The notes below the pieces were generated by a model. The model was not told where the DNA came from. It saw only the letters and a list, made by a program, of their open reading frames with translations, and searched no databases. A program made the translations under genes and the position numbers. Positions 9,396 to 18,128 of a stretch of 64,000 bases of DNA are shown piece after piece. The stretch is taken from the NCBI GenBank assembly GCA_036560485.1, contig DATBRC010000076.1, positions 6,722 through 70,721 on the forward strand, read 5' to 3'. Each line of letters opens with the position of its first letter. Position 1 is the first letter of the stretch. Source of the stretch: DATBRC01 sp036560485 (GTDB lineage Bacteria > Pseudomonadota > Gammaproteobacteria > Burkholderiales > Burkholderiaceae_D).

Positions 9396-9747
9396 ATGGC
9401 TCTCCCTTGGTCCCTAGGCAACACGATTCGGATAAATCCCCCTGGTACTGCACAGCCGAATAGTGTCCCGGCATAAACGCCGCAGTGCACGGCGAATCTT
9501 TCTATTTGTTAATATTTTGTCATCAAATTCTATGCTGGTCAGGGCCAAGAAGCAATCGAAATTTTTCGATGCAGCAGTGCCATTTCTTGTTTCTTATATT
9601 CAACGAAATGACCCACCTGAAATTATAGTGCTCCCCCTTATCGATCGTATCGAATGACACCAGCCTCTCGCACTCTCCTGACACAACGCTGTCAGGAGCC
9701 CTCCCGCATGATGTGTCCATGCCATGTGGCATTTTACGGAGCGCATC
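9396..9747. other. Intergenic region between divergent pilU and VOC genes
   Basis: It must hold the two divergent promoters. A perfect hairpin, CTCCTGACA-N6-TGTCAGGAG (9675-9698), lies about 50 bases before the VOC start and could act in that leader. No gene is supported. Confidence 0.5.
9675..9698. repeat. Perfect hairpin in the VOC gene leader
   Basis: Nine paired bases (CTCCTGACA / TGTCAGGAG) surround a 6-base loop. There is no T tract. It could be a leader hairpin or an operator for a dimeric repressor. Confidence 0.45.
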
Positions 9748-10116
9748 ATGCAAACAAAAATCAATTGGTTCGAAATTCCTGCATCTGACTTTTCACGCGC
9801 GGTTCGTTTTTATGAATCGATCTTTGAAAAGAAACTAAGAGTCGAAAAGTTTGGCGGTGGCCAATTAGGCGTATTCACGAATACGGATGGTGAAAGTTTT
9901 GGCGGCGTCATGCAAGGTGAAGGTTGCACGCCAGGTAGCGATGGCACGGTGATCTATCTCGATGCGAGTCCTGCAATTGACCAGGTCATTGCACGCATCA
10001 AAACAGCGGGCGGGCGGATCAAGATGGACAAGTTCGCTTTGCCCGATTCGATGGGGTATATCGCACACTTTATCGATACGGAAGGCAATCGTCTCGCATT
10101 GCATTCGATGGCTTGA
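9748..10116 (+). CDS. VOC (glyoxalase/bleomycin-resistance fold) family protein
   Basis: I choose the ATG at 9748 (MQTKINWFEIPASDFSRAVRFYE), preceded by ACGGAG, over an in-frame ATG 24 bases upstream. The 122-residue protein has one VOC domain with paired beta-alpha-beta-beta-beta modules, ending MGYIAHFIDTEGNRLALHSM. Proteins of this kind are small dimeric enzymes or binding proteins; the substrate cannot be read from sequence. The next gene begins directly after it, so it heads a compact cluster with the EVE and WYL genes. Confidence 0.8.
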   Translation: MQTKINWFEIPASDFSRAVRFYESIFEKKLRVEKFGGGQLGVFTNTDGESFGGVMQGEGCTPGSDGTVIYLDASPAIDQVIARIKTAGGRIKMDKFALPDSMGYIAHFIDTEGNRLALHSMA

Positions 10117-10118
10117 TC

Positions 10119-10571
10119 ATGAATGCACGTTACTGGATCGGCGTTGCATCGCATGATCATGTGAAGCGTGGCGTGGCTGGCAATTTCTGCCAGCTTTGCC
10201 ACGGCAAGGCACAACCACTGAGGCGCATGTCGGTTGGCGATTGGCTGATTTATTATTCGCCGAAAGAACAATTCGAAGGGAACATCGTTTGCCAACAATT
10301 TACTGCTATCGGTGAAGTAATTGGTGAAGATGTTTATCCATTCGAGATGTTCTCCAGTTTCATACCCAACAGAAGAGATATTCATTTTCATGCAGCGAAA
10401 GCCGTACCGATTCGTCCGTTGATTGAACAACTCACTTTTATCAGCAATAAAAATAAATGGGGAGTTGCGTTTCGATTCGGGCACATCGAAATCACAAAAG
10501 AAGATTTTGAATTGATTGCATTGAAGATGTTGGGTAGCATGCCAACAACCAACACAATGAGGCAAACTTGA
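10119..10571 (+). CDS. EVE-domain protein (UPF0310 type)
   Basis: This protein of about 150 residues starts at the ATG 10119 (MNARYWIGVASHDHVKRGVAGNFCQLCHGKA), two bases after the VOC stop. The pattern YWIGVASHDHV near the N-terminus and MSVGDWLIYYSPKEQFEG match EVE-domain proteins, PUA-like folds thought to recognise modified bases in DNA or RNA. EVE domains are frequently linked to nucleic-acid modification and defence genes. Its stop codon overlaps the start of the WYL regulator (TGATG), so the two are translationally coupled. Confidence 0.8.
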   Translation: MNARYWIGVASHDHVKRGVAGNFCQLCHGKAQPLRRMSVGDWLIYYSPKEQFEGNIVCQQFTAIGEVIGEDVYPFEMFSSFIPNRRDIHFHAAKAVPIRPLIEQLTFISNKNKWGVAFRFGHIEITKEDFELIALKMLGSMPTTNTMRQT

Positions 10572-11260
10572 TGCGACGTGCTGACCGACTATTCCAGATT
10601 GCCCAGTATTTGCGCGGTCGAAGACTGACCACAGCCAAACAGCTTTCCGAATGGTTGTCGGTTTCCGAACGTACCATCTATCGCGACATTCAAGACCTGT
10701 CGTTGTCCGGTGTGCCGATCGAAGGCGAGGCGGGTGTCGGTTATCGTGTCAAGGCAGGTTTCGATTTGCAACCATTGATGTTCTCTGCTGACGAAATCGA
10801 TGCACTGGTGATTGGCATGCGCATGGTGCAGGCATGGGGCGGCCCGCAATTGGGTGCATCAAGTGCAGCGGCACTCGCCAAAATCACACTCGCATTACCG
10901 AAAGACAAACGCGATTTTGTCGAAGCAACAGCAATGTTTGCTCCGAGTTTCCATATCGATCCGCTGCATGGCGAACGGCTTGAATTAATCCGTCAGGCAA
11001 TCGCACGGCGCAACAAACTACAACTGCATTACACCGATGCAAAAGATCAAACATCGCAACGCATCATCTGGCCGCTGGCGATGTATTTTTGGGGCGGCGC
11101 CTGGTCCATCGCAGCGTGGTGTGAAACGCGTTCTGATTTTCGCTCGTTCCGCCTGGATCGTATTCAAGACTTTCAAGTCGGAAAAAATTATCCGGATCAA
11201 AGCGGTCGACGCTTGTCAGATTTCAACCGAGCAGTTAAAAAAAGCAGCTGTTCAAATTAA
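10571..11260 (+). CDS. YafY-type HTH/WYL-domain transcriptional regulator
   Basis: This protein of about 229 residues has an N-terminal HTH_11 domain (RADRLFQIAQYLRGRRLTTAKQLSEWLSVSERTIYRDIQDL), which binds DNA, then a WYL domain (residues ~135-210, with WPLAMYFWGGAWSIAAWCE and FRSFRLDRIQDF). WYL domains are believed to sense nucleic acids or nucleotide ligands. Its ATG overlaps the EVE-gene stop by one base. Regulators of this type are often local, so control of the VOC-EVE-WYL cluster or of the next gene is possible. Confidence 0.85.
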   Translation: MRRADRLFQIAQYLRGRRLTTAKQLSEWLSVSERTIYRDIQDLSLSGVPIEGEAGVGYRVKAGFDLQPLMFSADEIDALVIGMRMVQAWGGPQLGASSAAALAKITLALPKDKRDFVEATAMFAPSFHIDPLHGERLELIRQAIARRNKLQLHYTDAKDQTSQRIIWPLAMYFWGGAWSIAAWCETRSDFRSFRLDRIQDFQVGKNYPDQSGRRLSDFNRAVKKSSCSN

Positions 11261-11325
11261 GAGACGCAGCAAACCAACATGGATTGCGTTATCCTTATCC
11301 TTTGCTCGAACCGCGGAGACTAGCC

Positions 11326-12804
11326 ATGTTGCCAACTAACAAACACACCTTGAAACTTAACGACGCGGCGTTGCTGCGCAGCCAAACATATGTCAATGGC
11401 GCATGGATTGAAGGGTCCGGCAGCTTCAAGGTCATTAATCCTGCCACCGGTGAGCTGATCGGTTCTGTGCCAAATCTCGGCGCAAAAGAAACTGAAGCTG
11501 CAATCACTGCAGCACAAGCCGCCTTCCCATCATGGTCCGCCAAACCGGGCAAGGCACGTGCCGCCATCATGCGCACATGGTTTGATCTGTTGATGAAACA
11601 TGCGGACGATTTAGCCGCCATCATGACTGCCGAACAAGGCAAGCCGCTGGCAGAAGCCAAAGGCGAAGTGACTTACGGCGCAAGTTTTGTCGAATGGTTT
11701 GCCGAAGAAGCCAAGCGCGTCAATGGCGACGTGCTGGCTTCGCCGTGGACCAATAGCCGCATGGTCACGCTCAAACAACCGATCGGCGTATGCGCTTCAA
11801 TCACACCATGGAATTTTCCGATTGCGATGATCACACGCAAGGTTGCACCGGCGATCGCTGCCGGATGTACGATCGTGATCAAACCTGCGGAACAAACACC
11901 GCTGTGTGCGTTGGCATTAGCCGAGCTGGCGCATCGCGCCGGTTTCCCGCCGGGCGTGATCAATATTGTCACCGCCGATTCCGATCAATCGATTGAAGTG
12001 GGCAAGGCATTGTGCAGCAGCCCGATCGTCAGCCATCTGTCCTTCACCGGATCAACACCGGTCGGCCGCATCCTGATGCAACAATGTGCGCCTACCGTTA
12101 AAAAACTGGGATTGGAATTGGGCGGTCTTGCGCCGTTCATCGTGTTCGACGATGCCGACCTCGATGCTGCAGTCGAAGGCGCATTGCAATCCAAATACCG
12201 AAATGCAGGTCAAACCTGCGTCTGCACCAATCGCTTCTATGCGCATGAATCGATTTATGATGCGTTCGTCGAGAAACTTGCTGCAGGCGCTGCGAAAATC
12301 AAAGTCGGCAATGGTGTGGAAGCCGGCATCAATCAAGGTCCATTGATCGACGACCAAGCGATCAGGAAAGTGGAAGACCACGTGGCCGATGCGAAAGCAA
12401 AAGGTGCAGTCGTTAACACCGGCGGCAAGAAGCATGCGCTCGGCGGTCATTTTTATGAACCGACCGTATTGTCGAATATTACCCAAGACATGAAGATCAT
12501 GCGTGAAGAAACTTTCGGGCCGGTTGCTGCCGTGATGAAATTCAAAACGGAAGAAGAGGCAATTGCCGCTGCAAACAATACCGAGTTTGGCCTCGCCAGT
12601 TATTTTTATTCACGCGATATCGGCCGCGTCTGGCGCGTGGCAGAGCAACTCGAATACGGCATGGTCGGCATCAACACCGGCATGATTTCCAACGAAGTCG
12701 CACCGTTCGGTGGCGTCAAGCAATCTGGGCTTGGGCGCGAAGGCTCCAAATACGGCATCGACGAATATCTGGAAATCAAATATTTGTGCATGGGCGGAAT
12801 CTAG
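11326..12804 (+). CDS. gabD: NAD(P)-dependent succinate/glutarate-semialdehyde dehydrogenase
   Basis: I choose the ATG at 11326 (MLPTNKHTLKL), preceded by GCGGAG; this gives 492 residues, close to GabD. It oxidises succinate semialdehyde to succinate at the end of the GABA shunt, or glutarate semialdehyde in lysine breakdown. The family elements are present: TPWNFPIAMITRKVAPA, the general-base region LELGGLAPF, the catalytic cysteine in NAGQTCVCTNRFY, and the C-terminal FGGVKQSGLGREGSKYG. No aminotransferase partner lies next to it. It is followed four bases later by a Bcr/CflA exporter. Confidence 0.88.
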   Translation: MLPTNKHTLKLNDAALLRSQTYVNGAWIEGSGSFKVINPATGELIGSVPNLGAKETEAAITAAQAAFPSWSAKPGKARAAIMRTWFDLLMKHADDLAAIMTAEQGKPLAEAKGEVTYGASFVEWFAEEAKRVNGDVLASPWTNSRMVTLKQPIGVCASITPWNFPIAMITRKVAPAIAAGCTIVIKPAEQTPLCALALAELAHRAGFPPGVINIVTADSDQSIEVGKALCSSPIVSHLSFTGSTPVGRILMQQCAPTVKKLGLELGGLAPFIVFDDADLDAAVEGALQSKYRNAGQTCVCTNRFYAHESIYDAFVEKLAAGAAKIKVGNGVEAGINQGPLIDDQAIRKVEDHVADAKAKGAVVNTGGKKHALGGHFYEPTVLSNITQDMKIMREETFGPVAAVMKFKTEEEAIAAANNTEFGLASYFYSRDIGRVWRVAEQLEYGMVGINTGMISNEVAPFGGVKQSGLGREGSKYGIDEYLEIKYLCMGGI

Positions 12805-12808
12805 GTTT

Positions 12809-14044
12809 ATGCGATTTGCTTTGGCGCGTTCCAGCGCGCTGGCTGTCATGCTCGCCGCGCTGGCGATGATGGGACCGTTTTCCATCGATACCTATCTGCC
12901 TGCTTTCCCCAATATCGCAACCACGCTGCACGCCAGCCCGATCGAGGTGCAACAAACCTTGACTGTCTACATGCTGGCTTTCGCGGTGATGATTCTTGTG
13001 CATGGTGCATTGTCCGATGCATTCGGACGGCGCAACATCATTCTCGGATCGCTCGCGGTATTTGCGATCGCATCGCTTGGTTGTGCAGCGTCGCATAGTG
13101 TCGGCTATCTGTGGGCGTTTCGCATACTGCAAGGCGTGTCATCCGGTGCCGGTATCGTGATCGGTCGAGCGATCATTCGTGACCTGTATGAAGGCCCGCC
13201 TGCCGAACGGCTGCTGTCGCTGGTCACGATGATTTTTTCGATTGCGCCGGCAATCGCACCGATACTGGGTGGCTGGATCGTCAAGCTGCTGGATTGGCGC
13301 TCGATATTTTTATTTTTATTTACGTACACTGTTTTATTGCTCTGGTATTGCTATAAGAATCTGCCTGAATCGCTGCCTGTCGCCAAACGCCAACCGTTCA
13401 ATCCGCGCTATCTGTTCGACAGTTACAAGATGGTGTTCAGCGCGCCGCTGTTTAACTTGAAGGCCGGCACCATCGCTTTCAATTTTGCAGGCATGTTTTT
13501 GTATGTAGCAGCTGCGCCTGTTTTCATCACCAAGCATCTGGGCTTGGGACCAGCGCAATTCGGCTGGCAATTCATACCAACCGTGTTGGGCATTTTCTGC
13601 GGCGCGCTGGTTGCCAATCGCTTTGCCGGAAAAACATCGATACCGAAACAAGTGGCGGCCGGTTACTGCGTGATGATCAGCGCAGCGTTGTTTAATGTCG
13701 GCTACCACGCATTCTTTCCGCCGGCATTGCCGTGGTCTGTTGCGCCACTGTTCTTCTATACCTTCGGCATGTCGCTGATTGCACCAGGTGCGACGCTGCT
13801 GATCTTAAATTTATTCCCACACATCCGCGGCACCGTGTCGTCTTGCCAGTCCTTCACAGCAATGTTGCTTGGCGCATTGGTGGCGGGCTTCGTTGCGCCG
13901 TTTCTATCGTCTTCAGTCCTGTGGCTCGCGAGTGGACAACTTGCTTGCGGACTGATTGGATTGAGCATGTGGCTGACCAGCCGCTCCTATCGCGCTCGGT
14001 TGAATATTCGTGAGAAACTCAATGCGTGGGAGAGTGTGGAGTAA
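12809..14044 (+). CDS. Bcr/CflA family multidrug efflux MFS transporter
   Basis: The ATG at 12809 starts four bases after the dehydrogenase stop. The 411-residue protein has about 12 membrane helices. MMGPFSIDTYLPAFPNIATTL in helix 1 and LSDAFGRRNIILGSL in the loop after helix 2 (MFS motif A) are typical of the DHA1 Bcr/CflA group, drug:proton antiporters of the inner membrane. The substrate is unknown. It is probably co-transcribed with the dehydrogenase. Confidence 0.88.
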   Translation: MRFALARSSALAVMLAALAMMGPFSIDTYLPAFPNIATTLHASPIEVQQTLTVYMLAFAVMILVHGALSDAFGRRNIILGSLAVFAIASLGCAASHSVGYLWAFRILQGVSSGAGIVIGRAIIRDLYEGPPAERLLSLVTMIFSIAPAIAPILGGWIVKLLDWRSIFLFLFTYTVLLLWYCYKNLPESLPVAKRQPFNPRYLFDSYKMVFSAPLFNLKAGTIAFNFAGMFLYVAAAPVFITKHLGLGPAQFGWQFIPTVLGIFCGALVANRFAGKTSIPKQVAAGYCVMISAALFNVGYHAFFPPALPWSVAPLFFYTFGMSLIAPGATLLILNLFPHIRGTVSSCQSFTAMLLGALVAGFVAPFLSSSVLWLASGQLACGLIGLSMWLTSRSYRARLNIREKLNAWESVE

Positions 14045-14247
14045 AGCGACTTATTCAAACATCGTAATATACGAATCCTGCCCAGATATAAGTCGAAATT
14101 GAGCAATGGGAAAGTCAATAAGAAAGATGCATGGCAAGTCCTGGAATTTGTATCCGAATCTTTGATGCAAAAATCCTTATTCGCTTATGGGGCGATGAAA
14201 AGCCCCATTGCAAAATCTGATTGTTCAACACTTGCCCGCTATACCAA

Positions 14248-16326
14248 TCACTGTATTGTACCGGTAGTTGTTATAGACGTTGGGTTCATCCCTGACGCTA
14301 TCGCACCTGCAATCGTAAGAACGCCTGTGCTTGAGTTAATTGCATACGCAGAGACATTGTGTGCGGTCCAATTTGCGACATACACAAATTTCCCCGACGA
14401 ATCGACTGTGATCCCCCAAGGGCCGGTTACTCCCGTCCCAATCGTACCAATACTCGCAAGCGTGCCTGTATTCACATCCACGGAAAAGGCAGAGACATTA
14501 TCCGAAAGATTATTTGCCACATAAGCGAATCGGCCGGTAGGGTCGACACTGATAGCATAAGGGCCCGATCCGGGAAACGCTGAGCCGACACTTGTGCCGT
14601 TGATCGTAAAAATCGAAACACTATTGCTACCCCAATTGGCAACATAGACAAAATGGCCCGACGGGTCGACAGTAACGGCATGTGGATTGGATCCGACCAC
14701 TATGTTCGCACCGCTACTTGTAAGAGCGCCGGTGGCAGGGTTGATCGAGTAGACCGAGACATCGTTGGAACTGTAATTCGCGACAAAAACACGCTGACCT
14801 GACGGGTCGGCACTTATCGAGCGAGGATTTGCCCCGGCAGGAACGGTTGCCCCCATGCTGGTGAGCGCGCCAGTGCTGGCATTGATGGTATAGCTTGAAA
14901 CATCATTCGAATTAAAATTTGCCACATACACAAATCTCCCAGATGGGTCGATAACGACAGAGCGCGGGCCGGAACCCGCCGCAACAGGCGATCCTATACT
15001 TGTGAGTGCACCAGTACTTGCATTGATGGTGTATGCAGAGATATTCGCCGAGTTGAAATTCGCGACATAGGCAAATTTTCCTGTTGGGTCAACCATGATG
15101 GAATTTGGGGACGTGCCTGCAGACACATTTCCGCCCACACTGGCCAGCACTCCGGTAGATGCATTGATTCGATAAGCTGACACATCGTTGGTGCTTTCAT
15201 TCGTGGCATAGGCAAACGTCGGCGTATACGTAACGGATGCCGCTCCTTTGGTTATCGCCAAGGCATATGCCGTAAGGCGTCCACTGGCTCGGCCTGCACT
15301 CGTTAGCATCCCGGTGCTGGCGTTGATGGTGTAGACCGAGACATCGTTATTCCCTTGATTAGGGACGTAGGCGAACTTGCCGGAGGGATCTACAATAACA
15401 GAAGCAGGGCCCGATCCTGTTGCCACAGGTGAACCAACGCTTGTCAGTGCTCCTGTAATGGCATTAATGCTGTAGAGCGAAACAGTGTTATCGCTAGTAT
15501 TTGCGACATAGGCAAACCTGCCTGATGGATCAAGGGTCACGGAAAACGGCAATGATCCTGTTGCTGCCGGTGAGCCGACACTCGTTAGCGCTCCGGTGCC
15601 GGCATTAATCGTGTAGACCGAGACATTGTTGGAGCCTGAATTTACGACATAGGCAAACTTGCTCGATGGGTCAATTGCCACTGAGAAGGGGGAGGTGCCT
15701 GCCGCGACCGGTGAGCCAACGCTAGTCAGCGCTCCGGTGCCGGCATTAATGGTGTAGACCGACACATTATTGGAGCCTGAATTCGCAACATAAAGAAATT
15801 TACCTGTGGGATCAACGGTTATGGCATCTGGCTGCGTTCCTGCTGCTACGGCCGAGCCAACGCTGGTCAAGGCTCCCGTACTAGCGCTTATTGTATAGAC
15901 CGAGACATTATTCGAAAGAAAATTTGCAACGTAGACAAACTTGCCGGACGGGTCGACTGTTATCCATGAAGGATCCGTCCCAGCGGGAACAGATGCTCCA
16001 ATACTTGTAAGTGCACCTGTATTGGCATTGATCGCAAAGACGGAAACATCGTTAGAACCGGCATTCGCGACGTAAACGAACTTGCCGGATGGGTCAACCG
16101 CGACTGACATGGGTGTAGTGCCTGCCATAACATAGCCATTACTTCTCAACTGACCAGTACTGGAATTGACTGTATAGATTGAGATGGTGTCATCACCCGG
16201 ATTAGCGAGATAGGCAAAGCGTGGCGTCGTATTAGCCGGTGTCGATCCATTACTACTGCCTCCCCCACCGCCACTACAACCAGCCAAACCAAACAAACCG
16301 AGCAATACAAATATAATTGTTCTCAT
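14248..16326 (-). CDS. Secreted lipoprotein with 14 YVTN/lactonase-type beta-propeller repeats
   Basis: This 692-residue protein has a signal peptide and lipobox (LFGLAGC) followed by a Gly/Ser stretch. The rest is 14 repeats of about 48 residues, each built on F-x-YVAN-x-x-S-N-x-VS-x-Y-x-INA-x-TGALTS-x-G. The count is two sets of seven, split by an irregular segment near residue 350 (RASGRLTAYALAITKG), which fits two seven-bladed propellers in tandem. The family includes YncE-like and lactonase-fold proteins, but a catalytic role cannot be assigned. Successive repeats are similar at the DNA level, for example those around 15590 and 15735. The site upstream is one of the shared 18-bp dyads. 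Confidence 0.8.
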   Translation of the reverse strand: MRTIIFVLLGLFGLAGCSGGGGGSSNGSTPANTTPRFAYLANPGDDTISIYTVNSSTGQLRSNGYVMAGTTPMSVAVDPSGKFVYVANAGSNDVSVFAINANTGALTSIGASVPAGTDPSWITVDPSGKFVYVANFLSNNVSVYTISASTGALTSVGSAVAAGTQPDAITVDPTGKFLYVANSGSNNVSVYTINAGTGALTSVGSPVAAGTSPFSVAIDPSSKFAYVVNSGSNNVSVYTINAGTGALTSVGSPAATGSLPFSVTLDPSGRFAYVANTSDNTVSLYSINAITGALTSVGSPVATGSGPASVIVDPSGKFAYVPNQGNNDVSVYTINASTGMLTSAGRASGRLTAYALAITKGAASVTYTPTFAYATNESTNDVSAYRINASTGVLASVGGNVSAGTSPNSIMVDPTGKFAYVANFNSANISAYTINASTGALTSIGSPVAAGSGPRSVVIDPSGRFVYVANFNSNDVSSYTINASTGALTSMGATVPAGANPRSISADPSGQRVFVANYSSNDVSVYSINPATGALTSSGANIVVGSNPHAVTVDPSGHFVYVANWGSNSVSIFTINGTSVGSAFPGSGPYAISVDPTGRFAYVANNLSDNVSAFSVDVNTGTLASIGTIGTGVTGPWGITVDSSGKFVYVANWTAHNVSAYAINSSTGVLTIAGAIASGMNPTSITTTGTIQ

Positions 16327-16463
16327 AGAGCGCTTTTTTTAAAATAGAATTTATTATTGAGGCGGAGCATATCACCAAAGAATATGCCTGCGAAAACCAA
16401 AATTTAATTTTCCGCAAAATACAACTTGTGAATGCATGAATACATAAATCGCTCATAAAGGCA

Positions 16464-16481
16464 ATCCCATATATATGGGAT
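16464..16481 (-). promoter_or_regulatory. 18-bp perfect dyad, site 2 (16.47 kb)
   Basis: The sequence is ATCCCATATATATGGGAT, identical to the dyad at 54404-54421. It lies about 140 bases upstream of the beta-propeller lipoprotein start. The expected hexamer position reads ATTCAT, with TATTCA one base earlier, so the phased -10 is weaker here than at the other sites. Confidence 0.5.
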
Positions 16482-16611
16482 GCCCAATTCTATTTTTAGC
16501 TCTTTTGAAAAATGTAAAAGCAAATCAATGCGTATTTATTTTTAAAATTGACATTCGTTGAATGAGAATTCCATGACTTGGTGAGACCTTGGCGCTACTG
16601 AAACGATTGCA

Positions 16612-16926
16612 TCACTCGTCATCGGCACTCGACTTTCTTCCTTTGCGCTTTTTCATTTCCTGAGCAGCAAACTTTTCAATCTGTTCGATTGTCACATACC
16701 CTCGTTTTTGCACATCGATCGCATCAAAACTTTTTGCAACACGCGGCATCTTGCCTTCTGCTTCCAAGCGGGTCAGCCTGCCATCATGATCTGCATCGGC
16801 AGCGTTGAAGCGTTCCGTCAGCTTGTCCTTCATTTCTTGCGCACGCTCGGCTTTGGATTGTGCGTGCGAGTTTAGCGATACGAGTAGTGCCGTACCGGTC
16901 AATACGGTTAATAAAATCTTTTTCAT
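16612..16926 (-). CDS. Small secreted EF-hand protein
   Basis: The ATG at 16926 (MKKILLTVLTGTALLVSLNSHAQS) follows an AGGGAGAAG ribosome-binding site and opens with a clear signal peptide. The mature ~82-residue protein has one canonical EF-hand loop, DADHDGRLTRLE, and a degenerate second one, DVQKRGYVTIEQ, lacking the usual acidic residues at positions 3, 5 and 12. It ends in a basic KKRKGRK tail. A periplasmic calcium-binding role is plausible. It lies between two lipoprotein genes on the same strand. Confidence 0.75.
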   Translation of the reverse strand: MKKILLTVLTGTALLVSLNSHAQSKAERAQEMKDKLTERFNAADADHDGRLTRLEAEGKMPRVAKSFDAIDVQKRGYVTIEQIEKFAAQEMKKRKGRKSSADDE

Positions 16927-16979
16927 GGCTTCTCCCTTGATAAAAATAACAAACATCAAATCATGCATCGGCTTGCATG

Positions 16980-18101
16980 TCATTGGCAAGCAACCCACTC
17001 TTCCACCTTGGGCCGAACCGCTCTTTCGATTGCGGCACCATCAGAAAAAGAACGTAGCGGCCCTTGTCGTGCCAGCAATCCGGTGTAGGCTTTGACACGA
17101 TCCCAGTATGGATACGCTCCATACGAACCCGGGCTGGAGACTCGGGTGCCGGGGGTGCAGTTATAAGTCGTGCTTTGGCATTCCTGCCAGAGACCGAATC
17201 CGTAGTGCCAATCTTCTCCCAGATCGGTCAGCGATGGCGAATTAGCCATCGTGATGTTAACCGTATGATCGGCAAGTAGCTGGTTCATTGACGTGGGATT
17301 CAACAGCAAGCCTTTTTTCAATGCAGTGAGAAAAGCCATATATTCTTCACCGGTCCAATGCATGCCGCCTGCAAGACGCGGATTGGATGCCGACGGCAGA
17401 TCGTACGCGCCATTGGCAAAGAGACCGGTTTGCGTTTTGAATTCCGAAAATACATCTTGCCAAGTCGCGACGCCGCGTGCCTTGATTGCCATCAGACCTG
17501 CTACTTGCAAATACGTGCTGGCATAATAGAATTCCTGCCCAGGCGAGATGCCGTTACCTGCGTTGGCCGTTGCGATATTGTTGACGCATGTTTCGAAATT
17601 GATGAAGCCCGCATTAAGACAGGCTGGTTCTGTCGTCAAACCGGCGGTGAAGCTCAACAGTTGTGCCAGCGTCATGTTGTACAACGGATCGGTATTCGCA
17701 ATCGGCCAACTACCGATGCGATCCTGCGGCCGGTCCGACAAGTTCAAATACCCCTGCTCCACCAACCGCAAAATAATCACAGCAGTTACCAGCTTGGATG
17801 TCGATGCGGATTCATAAGATGTCTGCAAGGTCGAAGCACCGCGATTGTAGTTATATCGGCGCCCATCCTGCCGCTCGACCACAAAGGAAAAATCTACATC
17901 AGATGTCGCTTGCGAAAGTATGGTTGTCATATCCGTTTCGAGCTGCGTGACAGAGCACGATGCAACCGGCGGTGGGCTTGAATCAGCACTGCCGCCACCG
18001 CAACTTGCCAGAAAAATGGAAGCCGTCAACAACGCAAATCTCCCAGCCTTTGCCGATTTACCTGATTCAATTTGCAAAAATGTGGTTCTGAAAATTTTCA
18101 T
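16980..18101 (-). CDS. Lipoprotein serine hydrolase (class C beta-lactamase/PBP-like fold)
   Basis: The 373-residue protein has a lipobox (IFLASC) followed by a Gly/Ser tract. The SxxK nucleophile motif is STSK in ESASTSKLVTAVIILRLVEQGYLNL, about residue 95; the second motif is YAST in GQEFYYASTYLQVAGLMA. This is the 'beta-lactamase' Pfam fold used by DD-peptidases, esterases and beta-lactamases alike, so resistance should not be assumed. The window has two other members (34.6 and 49.8 kb). It lies 28 bases downstream of another lipoprotein gene and may be co-transcribed with it. Confidence 0.8.
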   Translation of the reverse strand: MKIFRTTFLQIESGKSAKAGRFALLTASIFLASCGGGSADSSPPPVASCSVTQLETDMTTILSQATSDVDFSFVVERQDGRRYNYNRGASTLQTSYESASTSKLVTAVIILRLVEQGYLNLSDRPQDRIGSWPIANTDPLYNMTLAQLLSFTAGLTTEPACLNAGFINFETCVNNIATANAGNGISPGQEFYYASTYLQVAGLMAIKARGVATWQDVFSEFKTQTGLFANGAYDLPSASNPRLAGGMHWTGEEYMAFLTALKKGLLLNPTSMNQLLADHTVNITMANSPSLTDLGEDWHYGFGLWQECQSTTYNCTPGTRVSSPGSYGAYPYWDRVKAYTGLLARQGPLRSFSDGAAIERAVRPKVEEWVACQ

Positions 18102-18128
18102 GTTTTCATCCGATAAAACAAAACACCG

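Noticed and set aside
14248..16326. Repeats in the beta-propeller gene as a CRISPR-like or satellite array
   Set aside because: They are in frame, about 147 bp long and encode propeller blades.
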